Shown: piece by piece, positions 1-10,782 of the stretch
Layout: each line of letters opens with the position of its first letter
Numbering within the stretch: position 1 is the first letter of the stretch
Assembly (NCBI RefSeq): GCF_900454685.1
Contig: NZ_UATM01000032.1
Span: 1,798,001-1,862,000, forward strand
Source of the DNA: Peptoniphilus harei
GTDB taxonomy: Bacteria > Bacillota > Clostridia > Tissierellales > Peptoniphilaceae
DNA: 64,000 bases
Direction: 5' to 3'
Notes under the pieces: generated by a model
Seen by the model: the letters and a program-made list of their open reading frames with translations, nothing else
What the model was told of the DNA's origin: nothing
The model's database searches: none
Program-made: the position numbers and the translations under genes

Positions 1-523
1 CTGCTTTTCCTAGGAGTTTAAAGGTGTGAGTATTAGTCATAAAGTTATATGAAACTTGTAAGTCTAAATTTCTATATTTACCAATAACCTTGCTATCATT
101 TATCTTTACCTTTTTTATTTCTTCTAATAGCTTCTCTCCAGCCTCTTTCTTATCTAAAATTTTATTTTCTCCAAGACTGATTGAAGTAAATTTGCTATCT
201 CCTTCTCCTAATTTTTCAATACTTGAAATATCTTCTTTAACTGCTTTTATTTCCATTTCAGTTTTTAAAATACTTTGAGGATAAATTTTATTTACCTTAT
301 CTTCAAGCTTATATTTATTAGACTTGTAGTTTGCTTCCAGCATTTTTAGTTTTGTAACTTCGTTATCTAAATCCATTTTTTCTTTAATTAGAGGATTGCC
401 AGTAGCTAAAGCCTTAATTTCTGAATAAGATAGACTTGCTTCATCAACATCTTCTGCAACTCTTACTGGAGTTTTTGAAGTCATAATTTGAGAAATGAAT
501 TTTTGCTTATTCTCTATTGTCTG
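1..523 (-). CDS. C-terminal exon of the ICE methylase/helicase polyprotein (partial)
   Basis: Downstream exon of the giant gene that starts at 9140. Reading starts with CAG at 523-521 directly after the group II intron and stays open for 174 codons to the window edge. It begins QTIENKQKFISQIMTSK, which continues the YLW that ends exon 1, as expected just after SNF2 motif VI. The rest is charged and helical (LSYSEIKALATGNPLI and onward). The track of this gene has no start codon here because the start lies 8.6 kb upstream. Without intron splicing this part would not be joined to the helicase. Confidence 0.85.
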
Positions 524-564
524 GTCGAGTAGGTCGGGGATATTACTATCCCTTTCCCCTCTAA

Positions 565-598
565 GAACCGTGCATGAGAGTTTCCCCTCACACGGCTC
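565..598 (-). other. Group II intron domain V
   Basis: The 34-nt catalytic hairpin starts GAGCCGTGTGAGG and ends GCACGGTTC on the minus strand, with a GAAA tetraloop between. This is the most conserved element of group II introns and holds the AGC/catalytic-triad region as GAGCCGT. Domain VI with the branch adenosine should be the next hairpin, 524-564; I did not assign the bulged A. Confidence 0.92.
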
Positions 599-617
599 AA
601 GTTTTTATAAGCCCTAA

Positions 618-2288
618 TTAAAGAGCCAGCGTGTTTTCTTCATCATTTATATGCAATTTTCTATGACACCAAGGGTGTACTAAAGTTTTAAGGGTAATGT
701 TATTTTGAATTGTTTGATGTACTCTAAAGTCTGTATCAATAGTTATTTTCTCTCCACAAACAGGGCATATTCCATTTTGCGTTTTATACAGTCTATTTAT
801 AACTGTACGTCCTTTAAGTTCGTTTCGTATTTTTAACTCTTCTCTTTCTTCAAAGTATATTTGCCAATTTTCATCAAACGGATTTGCTTCAGCTTGTATC
901 TTGGTAAATCTTTTAATATCAGTATCTGTAGCATATTTAAGACGAAGATAGTATTTCTCGCCATTTTCCATTCTGTCGCCAGTTGCTACACTGAAAGTCC
1001 AGATTCTATTTCCAATGGTATGGAAGTATTTCTTAGCTATCCATTTTCTACCTTTCTTTGGGTGTCTACGAACGCACCAGGTCCACAAGCTTTTATATAT
1101 TTCATAATCAAGTTTTTCAAAGGCTTTAGATGAAACATTATATTTTTGATAGTTTACCCAACCTATAATGATTGGATTTAATTTTCTAATCAAAATTTCT
1201 TGTTTCATTGACGGATTATCTTTTATGATTCGTCTGATTTTATCGACAATAGCCTTGAAGTTCTTATCAGATGGTTTTGTAAGCAACTTATCTTTATACA
1301 TCCTAATATTAACTCCAAGAAAATCAAAACCGTCATTTATGTGTGTTATGAGTGTCTTTTCCTCTGATAATTCTAAACCTCTTTCAGCCAAGAATTTTAC
1401 AATGATTGGCTTTACACCATTTTCAAGCAATTCTGCACTTTCTCCTGTAACGATGAAATCATCTGCATATCTAACAAAGTTAACCTTTGGGAAATATGTT
1501 TTCTTATTTACTGTTCTTCTATGATGTTTCTCTTTGATTGCTTTTTCTAAACCATCTAATACCATATTGGAAATAATAGGTGATATTGGCGAGCCTTGGG
1601 GACTTCCTTTTTCTGTTGGAAATAGTTTTTGTTTTTCTATATATCCACACTCAAGCCAGAGTTTTAATAATTTCTTGTTCATTGGGATATTATTTAATAT
1701 CCATTCATGACTTATATTATCAAAACAACCTTTTATATCTCCCTCAAGTACCCATTTTGCAGATTTCTTTTTATTAAGTGATGTAAAACACTGCTCGATA
1801 GCATCTTGTGTACATCTTTTTGCCCTAAATCCATAAGAATTAGGGTCAGCAGTAGTTTCTGCTATGGGTTCAAGTGCAAATTTATATAGGGTTTGCATTG
1901 CTCTATCTGTCATTGTAGGAATGCTGAGAGGTCTTTTCTTCCCATTTTTCTTTGGTATATACACTCTTTTAAGAGGCTTAGGTTTATATCCTCTTAAATT
2001 TAACTTTTCTATCGCCTTATACTTTGCCTGTGATGTTAGCCATAATTCACCATCAACACCACTTGTTTTCTTGCCTTGATTTTCAGTTACCCTCTTAATA
2101 GCCAAGGCTTTTGCATAAAATGAAGTTGTGAGTAAATGTTGTAAAGATTTTACCTTTCCATATTTACTCATTTTCCACGCTTTCACAATACGCATTTGTA
2201 GTTTTTTAACATAGCTTTCTGCTAGATAAAAGTCTATACTTTCCCAGTTTTTAGCTCTGTTAGTAGTAGCACACATTTTACTGTTCAT
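618..2288 (-). CDS. ltrA: Group II intron reverse transcriptase/maturase with HNH endonuclease
   Basis: Multifunctional intron protein that binds the intron RNA, helps splicing, cleaves DNA and reverse-transcribes during retrohoming. Start chosen at ATG 2288 (MNSKMCATT) because AAAGGAG lies just upstream; the longer frame to 2339 has no such site. 556 aa, full length. Visible parts: N-terminal RT0-like region, fingers (GVDGELW near residue 78), palm with the catalytic YADD (VRYADDFIVTG), group II maturase X domain, and a C-terminal HNH/zinc region with CPVCGE and WCHRKLH. All catalytic residues I can judge are present. The ORF sits in domain IV of the intron. Confidence 0.95.
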   Translation of the reverse strand: MNSKMCATTNRAKNWESIDFYLAESYVKKLQMRIVKAWKMSKYGKVKSLQHLLTTSFYAKALAIKRVTENQGKKTSGVDGELWLTSQAKYKAIEKLNLRGYKPKPLKRVYIPKKNGKKRPLSIPTMTDRAMQTLYKFALEPIAETTADPNSYGFRAKRCTQDAIEQCFTSLNKKKSAKWVLEGDIKGCFDNISHEWILNNIPMNKKLLKLWLECGYIEKQKLFPTEKGSPQGSPISPIISNMVLDGLEKAIKEKHHRRTVNKKTYFPKVNFVRYADDFIVTGESAELLENGVKPIIVKFLAERGLELSEEKTLITHINDGFDFLGVNIRMYKDKLLTKPSDKNFKAIVDKIRRIIKDNPSMKQEILIRKLNPIIIGWVNYQKYNVSSKAFEKLDYEIYKSLWTWCVRRHPKKGRKWIAKKYFHTIGNRIWTFSVATGDRMENGEKYYLRLKYATDTDIKRFTKIQAEANPFDENWQIYFEEREELKIRNELKGRTVINRLYKTQNGICPVCGEKITIDTDFRVHQTIQNNITLKTLVHPWCHRKLHINDEENTLAL

Positions 2289-2864
2289 TTGCTTTCTCCT
2301 TTCAAAAATTCTACAAGTTCTCTTGTGATTAAAAACCAAATGGAAGTCTGCACTCTTTCAAGTTAGGGCAAATTTTGAACCCCTATCCATCTCATTACAA
2401 GATGGCATTCGCTTTTTCCATTCTCCTTTACCTGCACCATTATCAGCATTTCTTACGATTTGCCTTGCCTTATGGCAATAGTACAGGCTTACCATGTTTC
2501 ACTTAATTAACATTGATAACTTAGGCTCTACCTCTCTGCCGGTAGTCTTTTTGTCCGTGTAATCTCACTATGGAAAGGATTATCCGACTACACACCATTT
2601 TGGTTCAGGCTTATCAGCAACTTTAGCCTGTTCGCCTTAACGACATTTATCAGTAGTTCACATATGTTAGCCATATTATCAAGCCTCGCTCCCTAACCAC
2701 TTTGTTGCTAGTAGTTTCGGTATTACCTCACGGTTTTACCTCAAGTAGGGCTACTTTAATATCGGCTTACCACACCTAAGTGCAGTCGATACTCGGCTCA
2801 ACTAACGGAATAGTTGGTTTGGTCATTTTGCCAAACAGTTAAATTAAGCGACTTCATGTCGCAC
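2289..2864 (-). other. 5' structural RNA of the group II intron (domains I-III and start of IV)
   Basis: About 575 nt without a gene between the intron 5' splice site (2864) and the start of the maturase (2288). GC content is visibly higher than in flanking ICE DNA, as expected for a folded ribozyme core. The exon/intron boundary is fixed by GTGCGAC after codon TGG. I did not assign the exon-binding sequences. Confidence 0.8.
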
Positions 2865-5800
2865 CCATAAATAAGAATCAAAAGTATTTTCTGTTACATA
2901 TCTAAAAATATTTACCTTATCATTTTCATTACCTTGACGAACAATTCTACCACTTCTTTGCTCTAGGTCAGACGGTCTCCATGGGACGTCTAAATCGTGT
3001 AAGGCTATTAGTTTGTTTTGTACATTAGTACCTGCTCCCATTTTTTGAGTAGATCCTAATAATACTCTTACTTCTCCTCTTCTTACCTTTGAGAACAATT
3101 CATCTTTTTGTTTGTCTGTATCTGCCTCGTGAATAAAGGCTATTTCTTCTTTAGGTATTCCCATATTCACTAGCTTATTTCTAATATCATCATAGATATT
3201 AAATTCTCCATCTCCTTTTGGTGTCGACATATCTGAAAACACTAATTGGGTCGATGAATTTTCTTTTGTCTTATCCCAGATCGAAAAGATATTTTTTACA
3301 CATACATTCACCTTTGAATTAGGATCATCTGGAAGTAGTGGGTTTATTAATCTTTGGTCAAGGGCAAGTTTTTTACCATCATTTGTAATCTTTAACATAT
3401 TATCTTCTGTTGGCTCTACTTGATTATTTCTAACTGCGTCAGCTCTTTCTGAAATAGCTTCTAATATTTCTTTTTGTTCCTCAGTAGGTTTTGTTTTAAT
3501 AACTTCAAAATTTGCTTCAGGAACTGGCAAATTCAACATATCTGAGGTCTTTATATCTGCTACTTCTTTAAACATAGACATCAATTCTGGCAAGTTATAA
3601 AACTTTGAAAATCTTGTCTTTTGCCTATATCCTGTGCCTTCTGGAGATAATTCAAAGGTGTTTTCTGTCTCCCCAAAAGTAGAAGCCCAAGCGTCAAAAT
3701 GTTCTAATCCTCTTGCCTTTAAATCGTCATACTGAAGGTATCTTTGCATAGTATAAAGCTCTGTCATTGAATTTGATATTGGTGTACCAGTAGCAAATAC
3801 AACTCCCTTACCATCTGTCATTTCATCCATATACCTGCATTTCATATACATATCTGAAGACTTAAAGGCTTCACTTTGACCAATACCAGCAACATTTCTC
3901 ATCTTAGTATGCAAGAATAGGTTTTTGTAATTATGAGCTTCGTCTATAAATAACTTATCTACTCCTAGTTCTTCAAAGGTTATTACATCATCTTTTTTAA
4001 AGTCATCATTTAGTTTTTCAAGTCTTACCAAGAGTTTCTTCTTTGTCTTTTCTAGTTGTTTTACTGTAAAATTTTCTCCTCTATTTCTTTTATTCTCATC
4101 AATAAAGGAAACTATATCATCTATTTGGTCTTGTATATGCCTTACCTGGTACTCCTTAGACATTGGTATTTTTTCAAATTGAGAGTGTCCTATGATGACT
4201 GCATCATATTCTCCCGTTGCAATCCTACCAATAAATCTTTTCCTGTTTTTTGGTTGAAAATCTTTTTTATCGGCTACCATAATATTTGCTGACGGATATA
4301 ACTGCATAAACTCTCTACCAATTTGAGTTGTTAGATGGTTAGGAACTACAAATAATGACTTACTTGCAAGTCCTAACTTTTTAGATTCCATTGCAGAAGC
4401 TACCATTTCAAAAGTTTTTCCTGCTCCTACTACATGGGCAAGTAGTGTATTTCCGCCATAAAGAGTCCTTGCTATGGCGTTTTTCTGATGTTCTCGTAGT
4501 CTGATTTCAGTATTCATTCCATCAAAAGTTAAGTTAGAACCATCAAATTCTCTATTTCTAATTGAATTGAATTTTTCATTATAAATCTTTTCTAGCCTAT
4601 ATCTTCTATCAGGATCTTCAAATATCCAATTCTTAAATTCTTCTTTAATCAGTTCTTGCTTTTGACTTGCAAGCATAGTTTCTTTTTTATTTAATACAGA
4701 AGTCTTAGAACCATCATCATTTATTACTTGGTCAAATACCTTCGTATCTTTTAGATTAAGGGCATTTTCAATTAGCTTATAGGCATTTACCCTACTTGTA
4801 CCATAAGTCATGTTAGCAAGGTCATTAGTCGAGTCAACACTTTTACCTTCAATATTCCATTCACTCGTATGTGGTGAGAACCTAACATTTATATTCCACC
4901 TATCATAACCTGGTGTTTTTAAAAGATTAAAAGTAAAGTCTTCTATATCTTTCTGAGGTATCCAAGTTGCTCCTAACCTTACATTTATATCAGAAGCAGT
5001 AAGTTCATCAGGCATAACTTCTTGTAATTTTTCTCTTTGATATTTGAGTTTGCCTAACTCGTTTAATAGTGTATCTTTCTTTTCAGAAGGTGCTAAATCT
5101 ATTACATTTTCAATTTCTCCGATACATGAATTGAGGTATCCAATCTTTTCTCTGATATTACCACTTAAATATTCATCAGCCGATACATATGAAAAATGAA
5201 ATGGATCGTCATTGTCAAAGTTCTCAAAGGGCATTCTGTTATTTATTAGGTCTGTATCCTTAATATCTAAAAATATCTCGCCCTCAAGCTCACCAATTAA
5301 GGTGTTCCTATCTTTACTTGTGATAGATTCCATATATTCAAAATCTACATATCCTTTTTGTGAAACTGATAAGACTAAAGCTTCAAGGGAAGTGTCTACA
5401 TGGTCTACTACTTTTGCCTTTGTGATTGTTCTTTTTGAGAATATATCACTCTTAGCTTTGAAATTATCCTCATCATCAAGTATTTCTATTGATGATACCA
5501 AAGGAAAGTTTGAGTCTTCCTTTAAGGCTCTAGTGTTTGATAAGGAGTTAATAAAGCCATGTTTCTTTGAAAAGTTATCATAGACTTCATTTAACTTTGC
5601 TTGTGATTCTTTTATTTCCTCGTCAGAAAAATCGTCCTTTTGTTTTTCTATTACATCTTTTAAGGCATTCATAACATCAAGATAATCTTTTATCTTTTCT
5701 TTGTTTTTATCTGATATATTCTGCTTAATTAAGACTGAGTTTTCTCTTAGGTAGACCTCTTCATCAATAATGGTGTAGGAAAAGTTCTTAACATCGTCGG

Positions 5801-8800
5801 TCGCTGGAAGACTTAATTCTTCATCTTCCAATAGTTCGACCTCTTCATATTTTGAATTTGAAGATATTTCCTTACTTGCAAGATCCATTAAATCTTTTAG
5901 ATTTTCGTCTTCTCTTTCATCACAAGTGATAGTATTTCCAAATCTTCCAGATACTTCTTTCATATCCCCTAATACCATTTGAGGATTATCTACAAAATAT
6001 TTATTATAGGTCAAACCTTTTTTATCAGTTGATAGGTGTATCCAATCATCATCTCTTTCTATAACTGAATCTCTCTTTTTTAAGAAAATAATATCTGAAG
6101 TAACTTCTGTACCAGCAAGTCCTTTAAATGTTGTATTAGGTAGCCTCATAGCTCCTAAAAACTCACATCTTGCATTAATATATTTTCTAACAGATTCATC
6201 TTTTTTATCCATAGTTCCAGATGATGTTATGAAGGCAATAATTCCTCCATTCCTAACCTTATCTATTGACTTTGCAAAAAAATAATCGTGAATCAGAAAG
6301 TTATTTCTGTTATATTCACGATCGTTAACTTTAAAATCTCCAAAGGGAACATTTCCTATAACTAAATCGAAAAAGTTATTTGAGAAGTTTGTTTCTTCAA
6401 ATCCTTTAATTTGAATATTAGCTTCAGGATAAAGTTCTCTTGCTATTCTTCCGCTTAGACTATCTTTTTCTACTCCATAGACTTTAGACGATTGTATTTC
6501 ACTTGGCATATTACCAATGAAATTACCGACTCCTGCAGACGGTTCGAGGATATTCCCAGTCTTAAATCCCATATCTGTTAGAGTCTTATATATTCCATCC
6601 ATTACCTCTCTAGGTGTATAAAACGATGTTAGAGTAGACTCTTTAGCATTTAAATACTCTTCATTTGTTAGATTTTCCTTTAAAATATTCCTTGCTTCAA
6701 GCCATTGACCTCCCTTTTCTTCATCAAAGACATCGGCAAGACCACCCCAACCTAGATAATCAGCGAGATAGGCTTGTTCATACTCTCTTGGACTCCTATT
6801 TTCATTTTCAAGTCTTTTTAGCATTTTAATAGCTTTGATATTTTTATCTAGTCTTTCTGATGGTGTTAGGTATTCTGAGTAGATATGATTTTTTAAGTCA
6901 TAATTTCTAGCAAAACTTAGTCTTTCCTTATTAGGTTCATAGCCTAGATTCTTTAAATCTTCTTTACCCCTCAATAAATTTTCGGCTGCTTCTCTTGGGA
7001 TATCATACCTATCCATCATTTGGTCAATTTCAGGATTGTGGTTATCAATAAAGCTTTCTTGCTCTACTTGTCTTTCAATTTGTTTTTCATGCTCGGATAA
7101 TTTGTATATCTCGTAATTTCCACTACCTAAAAGGTCATCAATCTTTCTACTTTCTTCAAATGTTTCACCTTTATATAAAGGATATTCTTCCCCATTAATT
7201 TCTACTTTAGTTCCAGTTTCAATTAAGTTAATTCCACGAAAAGCATTCTCATCTTCTAAAATAAATTCTTTTCCAACTTTTACTGCTAGTTTTTCTGATG
7301 TTTGACTTAGATTTTCAAAGATTTCTTCAAGGTATGAATCGTTTCTATATGGAATTACTTCCGAACCCCTAATCATACCTCCCATATATTCCATATTGTC
7401 TCTGATAGTGACAGTTTTAAGTCCTCCACTTAGTTCATCAAAATCTGTAATGGTAAAGTCCTTATCTTTATATCTAACCTGATCGCCTATCTTAAATTTA
7501 GGCTCTATCTTTTCCTTAATTTCTTCTTGTAGAAATTTTTCCTCACTTAGTGCAACTTGTTCTTCTAAATATGAAAATTCACGCTCATTTACTTCTTTAC
7601 CATCACCAAGGTCAATCCTATAGTGTTCGATAACTTCGCCGTCTACATAGTGGTCAAAATAGAATTTGAAATATCCGATATAATCATCAGTCATTTCTCC
7701 AAATTCATTTTCTCCATGAGTTTGATTATGGTCTTTAACATCAATATCCTTTTGTCTTAGGACATTTATTAATTCTTTGGTTACTATCTGCCCACTATAA
7801 TCTGGAACTAATTCGTGGTTTTCATTAAATTCTACAATCCAGTAGTCTTTTCTATTTTCAATGTTTTTGCCATCAAAAAAAGAAGCTTCATCAGCTTCCT
7901 TTTCTTGGCTTATTTCCTTTTCTACACTTCCACGTATTCCTTGATTGCTATTCTCTTCACTGTTGTTATCAAGTTGTTCATCTGTCCTTGGTATTCTTCT
8001 GGATTCTCCCTCATAATCTTCTCTGTCAATCCTTGTTCTTTCATCATTTTGACTTTCTCTCTCTTGATAAAGTCCACTGCCTGATTCTGAATTTCTTTCA
8101 GATGGTTCAAAAGTGTTTTCTCCTCGTACATTTCCTGAAGTTTCTTCCAGTTCTCCATGTCCTCGCTCCCTACTAGGTAAGACAGTCTTAGAACTGCGTA
8201 TGTCGGATTCGGATATCTCTCCATAAATTCCAGATCCTTCTCCATCATGTCCAAGGTTTTCTCTTCGATCTTCATCGCTATTTCCTCTGTCGCTTCCATC
8301 TGTGAAAACTCGTCCATCTCTACTTCTTGACCTATCATCTCGTCTATATAAATCATTTTGACCTCCTCTATCTTCATTTGTATTTTCTATATCTCTATTA
8401 TAGTCGGCAGCTACCCTTTCTGTCAGCAGCCTAGCACGATCTACTTCCTTAGATTTTTCTATTGTGCTATCTATAATATCTTTGCTAACCCTTGATATTA
8501 CAAGACCTATCTGCTCTAAAGAAATTGTATTAATCCTCGAAAAGTTATTTTTTAAATTTTCCATATCCATAGGGTAGACTGTATTAAACCTATTAGCTAC
8601 TGCATAGGATATTGAATCTCTCATAAACTTTTCAAAGCTAAGTCTATCCTCTGTATCTATCCTTAAATCAGCAAGAACCAAGTTAATATATTCATCTCCA
8701 TAAATTCGGCTTAAAGAAAATATATTTTCATTAAGTGAATCACTCGCTTCAAATGAAGAAGCATTTATTATTTCTTTTAAAGCCTCATTATGGTTTTCGT

Positions 8801-9140
8801 GGTCAAACTGCCATAAGCTAACCTCATTAATATTCCTATCCATTGATGTGGTCTGACTAATATCAAAGATGTATGAAACTCTTTGATTTACATCATTTCC
8901 AACTAAAATCGGAATACCCTTTTGACCTCTCATAACAACTCTTCCAAAATATTTCTTCCACATATCAAAAGTCGCACAAGCTCTAGCTTCAGGTTCTTTG
9001 TTATATATACTCAATTGACTAGAAAAATCATATTTCTGATTATTGCCTATAACTTTTAAGAGTTTTAAATATTCTTTTTCATCTTGCAAAACTTCATACT
9101 TAATTGCTTCTTGTATATTCTTAAAATCATTTACTTGCAT
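2865..9140 (-). CDS. Giant ArdC-like / N6-methylase / SNF2 helicase protein, exon 1
   Basis: Polyvalent protein of ICEs, thought to protect entering DNA from restriction and to remodel it. This exon encodes 2092 residues. Order: ArdC-like N-terminus (about 1-120), a charged R/G/E/D/S-rich linker (about 245-420), a YodL/LPD-like stretch (about 430-520), an adenine methylase with EPSAGVGNF (about 865, SAM-binding) and NVPFGDF (about 927, an NPPF-type motif with V for P), then a SNF2-type helicase with VGAGKT (about 1567), DEAH (about 1732), ATGTPIS and the motif VI stretch [13 protein letters not shown]. The exon ends at YLW. Unspliced, the frame gains only VRHEVA and stops at 2844, losing the C-terminus. 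A TnpV-like frame lies inside the linker. Start ATG 9140 has AGGAGG upstream. Confidence 0.9.
7922..8356 (-). CDS. TnpV-like protein encoded in an alternative frame inside the giant gene
   Basis: Same strand as the host gene, shifted by one base, 144 aa. ATG 8356 is preceded by AGAGGAGGT (8361-8369), a near-perfect ribosome-binding site at ideal spacing. The C-terminal 60 residues (HLKEIQNQ, then MKEQGLTEK, then [12 protein letters not shown]) align without gaps to the TnpV pattern I recall (HL-EI ... M-EAEGV-E ... DPM-W--RMNNI), a family of small transposon proteins found in clostridial mobile elements. The host frame over the same bases encodes only a low-complexity R/G/E/D/S linker, which fits overprinting. 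The family match is from memory, not a search. Function of TnpV is unknown. Confidence 0.55.
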   Translation of the reverse strand: MIYIDEMIGQEVEMDEFSQMEATEEIAMKIEEKTLDMMEKDLEFMERYPNPTYAVLRLSYLVGSEDMENWKKLQEMYEEKTLLNHLKEIQNQAVDFIKREKVKMMKEQGLTEKIMRENPEEYQGQMNNLITTVKRIAIKEYVEV

Positions 9141-9164
9141 TTTCTACCTCCTTTTTAGAGTAAT

Positions 9165-9198
9165 AAAAAAGACGATAGATTTTTGTTTATCTACCGAC
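9165..9198 (-). terminator. Intrinsic terminator after the SIR2 gene
   Basis: On the minus strand GTCGGTAGAT pairs with ATCTATCGTC (one mismatch), followed by TTTTTT. It lies between the SIR2 stop (9224) and the giant gene start (9140), so the SIR2 gene is closed off from the backbone gene downstream. Confidence 0.75.
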
Positions 9199-9223
9199 TT
9201 TTTATTGTATATTATTACTTGTG

Positions 9224-10726
9224 TTATTTATCATATTTTTTTAGATCATACGCACACAATTGCCTTCTATATTCTGTTTTTGTCTTATCTTCTTCACTCA
9301 ACGACTTAAAATAATTTTCTGCATCTTCCAAAGTTACATTACCTTTTAAAATTTGATAAGCTATTAAATTAGGTTTTAAACTGATTCCTATCGTCTCACT
9401 CTTTAAAATTTCTCTAATTGTATTCGGAGTTTCCTTTAAATTTTTCTTTTCCATCATTGTTTTTTCTAAAACTCTCATCTTTTCTCTTTGTTTTTCTTTA
9501 AGATCTTCTGTGCGTTTAATGTTTTTATTTATTTTTGAAAAACCAAAAATAGGAAAAAATTGTTGAGATTGAATTGTTAGTTTATCTATAACTTCAAGCA
9601 ACTGAAAGTTTTCTTCTTCAATTATTTTAAAATAATTTTTCATAATCTCGCTTGTATTTTGAAATGAATATTTTATTGTATTAACAGATCCCACAGCTAT
9701 AACTTTTTCTGAATTTTTTAAAGAGTCTAAATCATCAGTTATACTAACTTTTATATCTCCACCTGATTTTATATCTCTAAAAACATTTTGAACTTTCCTT
9801 ATATCCATTGCAGATACTGGCAATTGTAAGTTTGCTAAGGTTTTATATATTAAAGTAAAATTATCAGTCTTTATTTTATTTATCTTTATTGTTGGAATTC
9901 CTTGGATATCTATATCATGATCTACTACTTGAGTATTATCAGAATCTTTCTCATGTTCTACTAATAAAAAATTCCTTCTGACTTTTTCCGCTTCATCTGA
10001 ATTTGGATCAACATAAGTAAAAATGGTTTTTAATATACTCTTGATATTATTGTCACTTATACTATAACCCATAAATATTATTGGATTATGCATAAATAAA
10101 GATAGAAGTTGAGCTCTTATTAATTCATATTTTTCGTTAAATTTATTATAGTCTTGATTGGTAATTATTATTTTATCAGGTTGAGTAACACATCCATGAA
10201 TTTTATATATAGATCCATATGGGTCACTTAATAAAATATCATTACCTATTAATGGTTTAAATCCAAATATATCTTCGAGCATAACGTCATAATTTGTAGT
10301 TATAATAGAGCTGATATTCTTTCTTGATTTTTTAAATTCATTTAATTCATCAATGTTTTTATAATCAAGTTCATTAAGGATCTTAGATATATAAATTTTA
10401 AATCTACTTATGTTTCTACCTTTATCCATCAATTCATAAAATTCATCATTTATATATTTAAATTTCCCATTTCTATCATTCATCACATCCTCATCGAATC
10501 TTTTTTGTAAATCCGATGCTATTAAGTCATATTTATATCCATATTCATCATGATACTTTGATTTTATATCATAAAAAAATTCATCGCTGTTAGTTAAATC
10601 AAAAGAAATTCTTTTTAATAAGGCATCCCAGCTAAATGAATTTTCTAAATACCTTAAACTCATGCCAGTACCAATAAAAAGAACTGGATGATTTTTAAAT
10701 TTTGAAATAAATTTTCTAATATCCAT
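9224..10726 (-). CDS. SIR2-domain protein, probable anti-phage NADase (cargo)
   Basis: 500 aa with an N-terminal SIR2-like (SIR2_2) fold. Nucleotide-binding FIGTGMS at 17-23, TTNYD near 143, the catalytic His in KIHG near 174, and GYSISD near 220. The zinc cysteines of classical deacetylase sirtuins are absent, as in defence NADases such as ThsA and DSR proteins. The C-terminal half (about 290-500) is helical and charged; I recognise no domain there, neither a SLOG domain nor HerA partner. It has its own TATAAT (10749-10754), a GAAAGGA ribosome site and its own terminator, and sits between dcm and the helicase gene, which are normally neighbours. Role as abortive-infection effector is inferred. 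Confidence 0.8.
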   Translation of the reverse strand: MDIRKFISKFKNHPVLFIGTGMSLRYLENSFSWDALLKRISFDLTNSDEFFYDIKSKYHDEYGYKYDLIASDLQKRFDEDVMNDRNGKFKYINDEFYELMDKGRNISRFKIYISKILNELDYKNIDELNEFKKSRKNISSIITTNYDVMLEDIFGFKPLIGNDILLSDPYGSIYKIHGCVTQPDKIIITNQDYNKFNEKYELIRAQLLSLFMHNPIIFMGYSISDNNIKSILKTIFTYVDPNSDEAEKVRRNFLLVEHEKDSDNTQVVDHDIDIQGIPTIKINKIKTDNFTLIYKTLANLQLPVSAMDIRKVQNVFRDIKSGGDIKVSITDDLDSLKNSEKVIAVGSVNTIKYSFQNTSEIMKNYFKIIEEENFQLLEVIDKLTIQSQQFFPIFGFSKINKNIKRTEDLKEKQREKMRVLEKTMMEKKNLKETPNTIREILKSETIGISLKPNLIAYQILKGNVTLEDAENYFKSLSEEDKTKTEYRRQLCAYDLKKYDK

Positions 10727-10748
10727 CGTTATGTCCTTTCTATTATTT

Positions 10749-10754
10749 ATTATA
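10749..10754 (-). promoter_or_regulatory. -10 element of the SIR2 gene
   Basis: TATAAT on the minus strand 22 bases before the SIR2 start codon. No good -35 is visible 17 bases upstream, so only the -10 is called. It lies in the 56-base gap after dcm, suggesting that the cargo gene is transcribed on its own. Confidence 0.5.
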
Positions 10755-10782
10755 TCATCTTTAGTATATTAATTACACTAAC

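Larger units (their letters stand above)
524..2864 (-). mobile_element. Group II intron with intron-encoded protein
   Basis: The intron is 2341 nt and lies on the minus strand. Its 5' end is GTGCGAC (2858-2864), matching the GUGYG consensus. Its 3' end is ...CTACTCGAC at 524, with a terminal AC. A 34-nt domain V is at 565-598. Removing exactly this segment joins TTATGG to CAGACA and restores one open frame (YLW then QTIENK) in the helicase gene. The encoded RT with HNH domain suggests a chloroplast-like (CL) lineage; this is a judgement from protein resemblance. The ORF is intact, so the intron may be mobile and splicing-competent. Confidence 0.93.

Noticed and set aside
4056..4292. Plus-strand frames opposite the giant gene (this and similar ones to 8176)
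   Set aside because: All lie antisense to conserved helicase or methylase coding sequence and lack ribosome sites.
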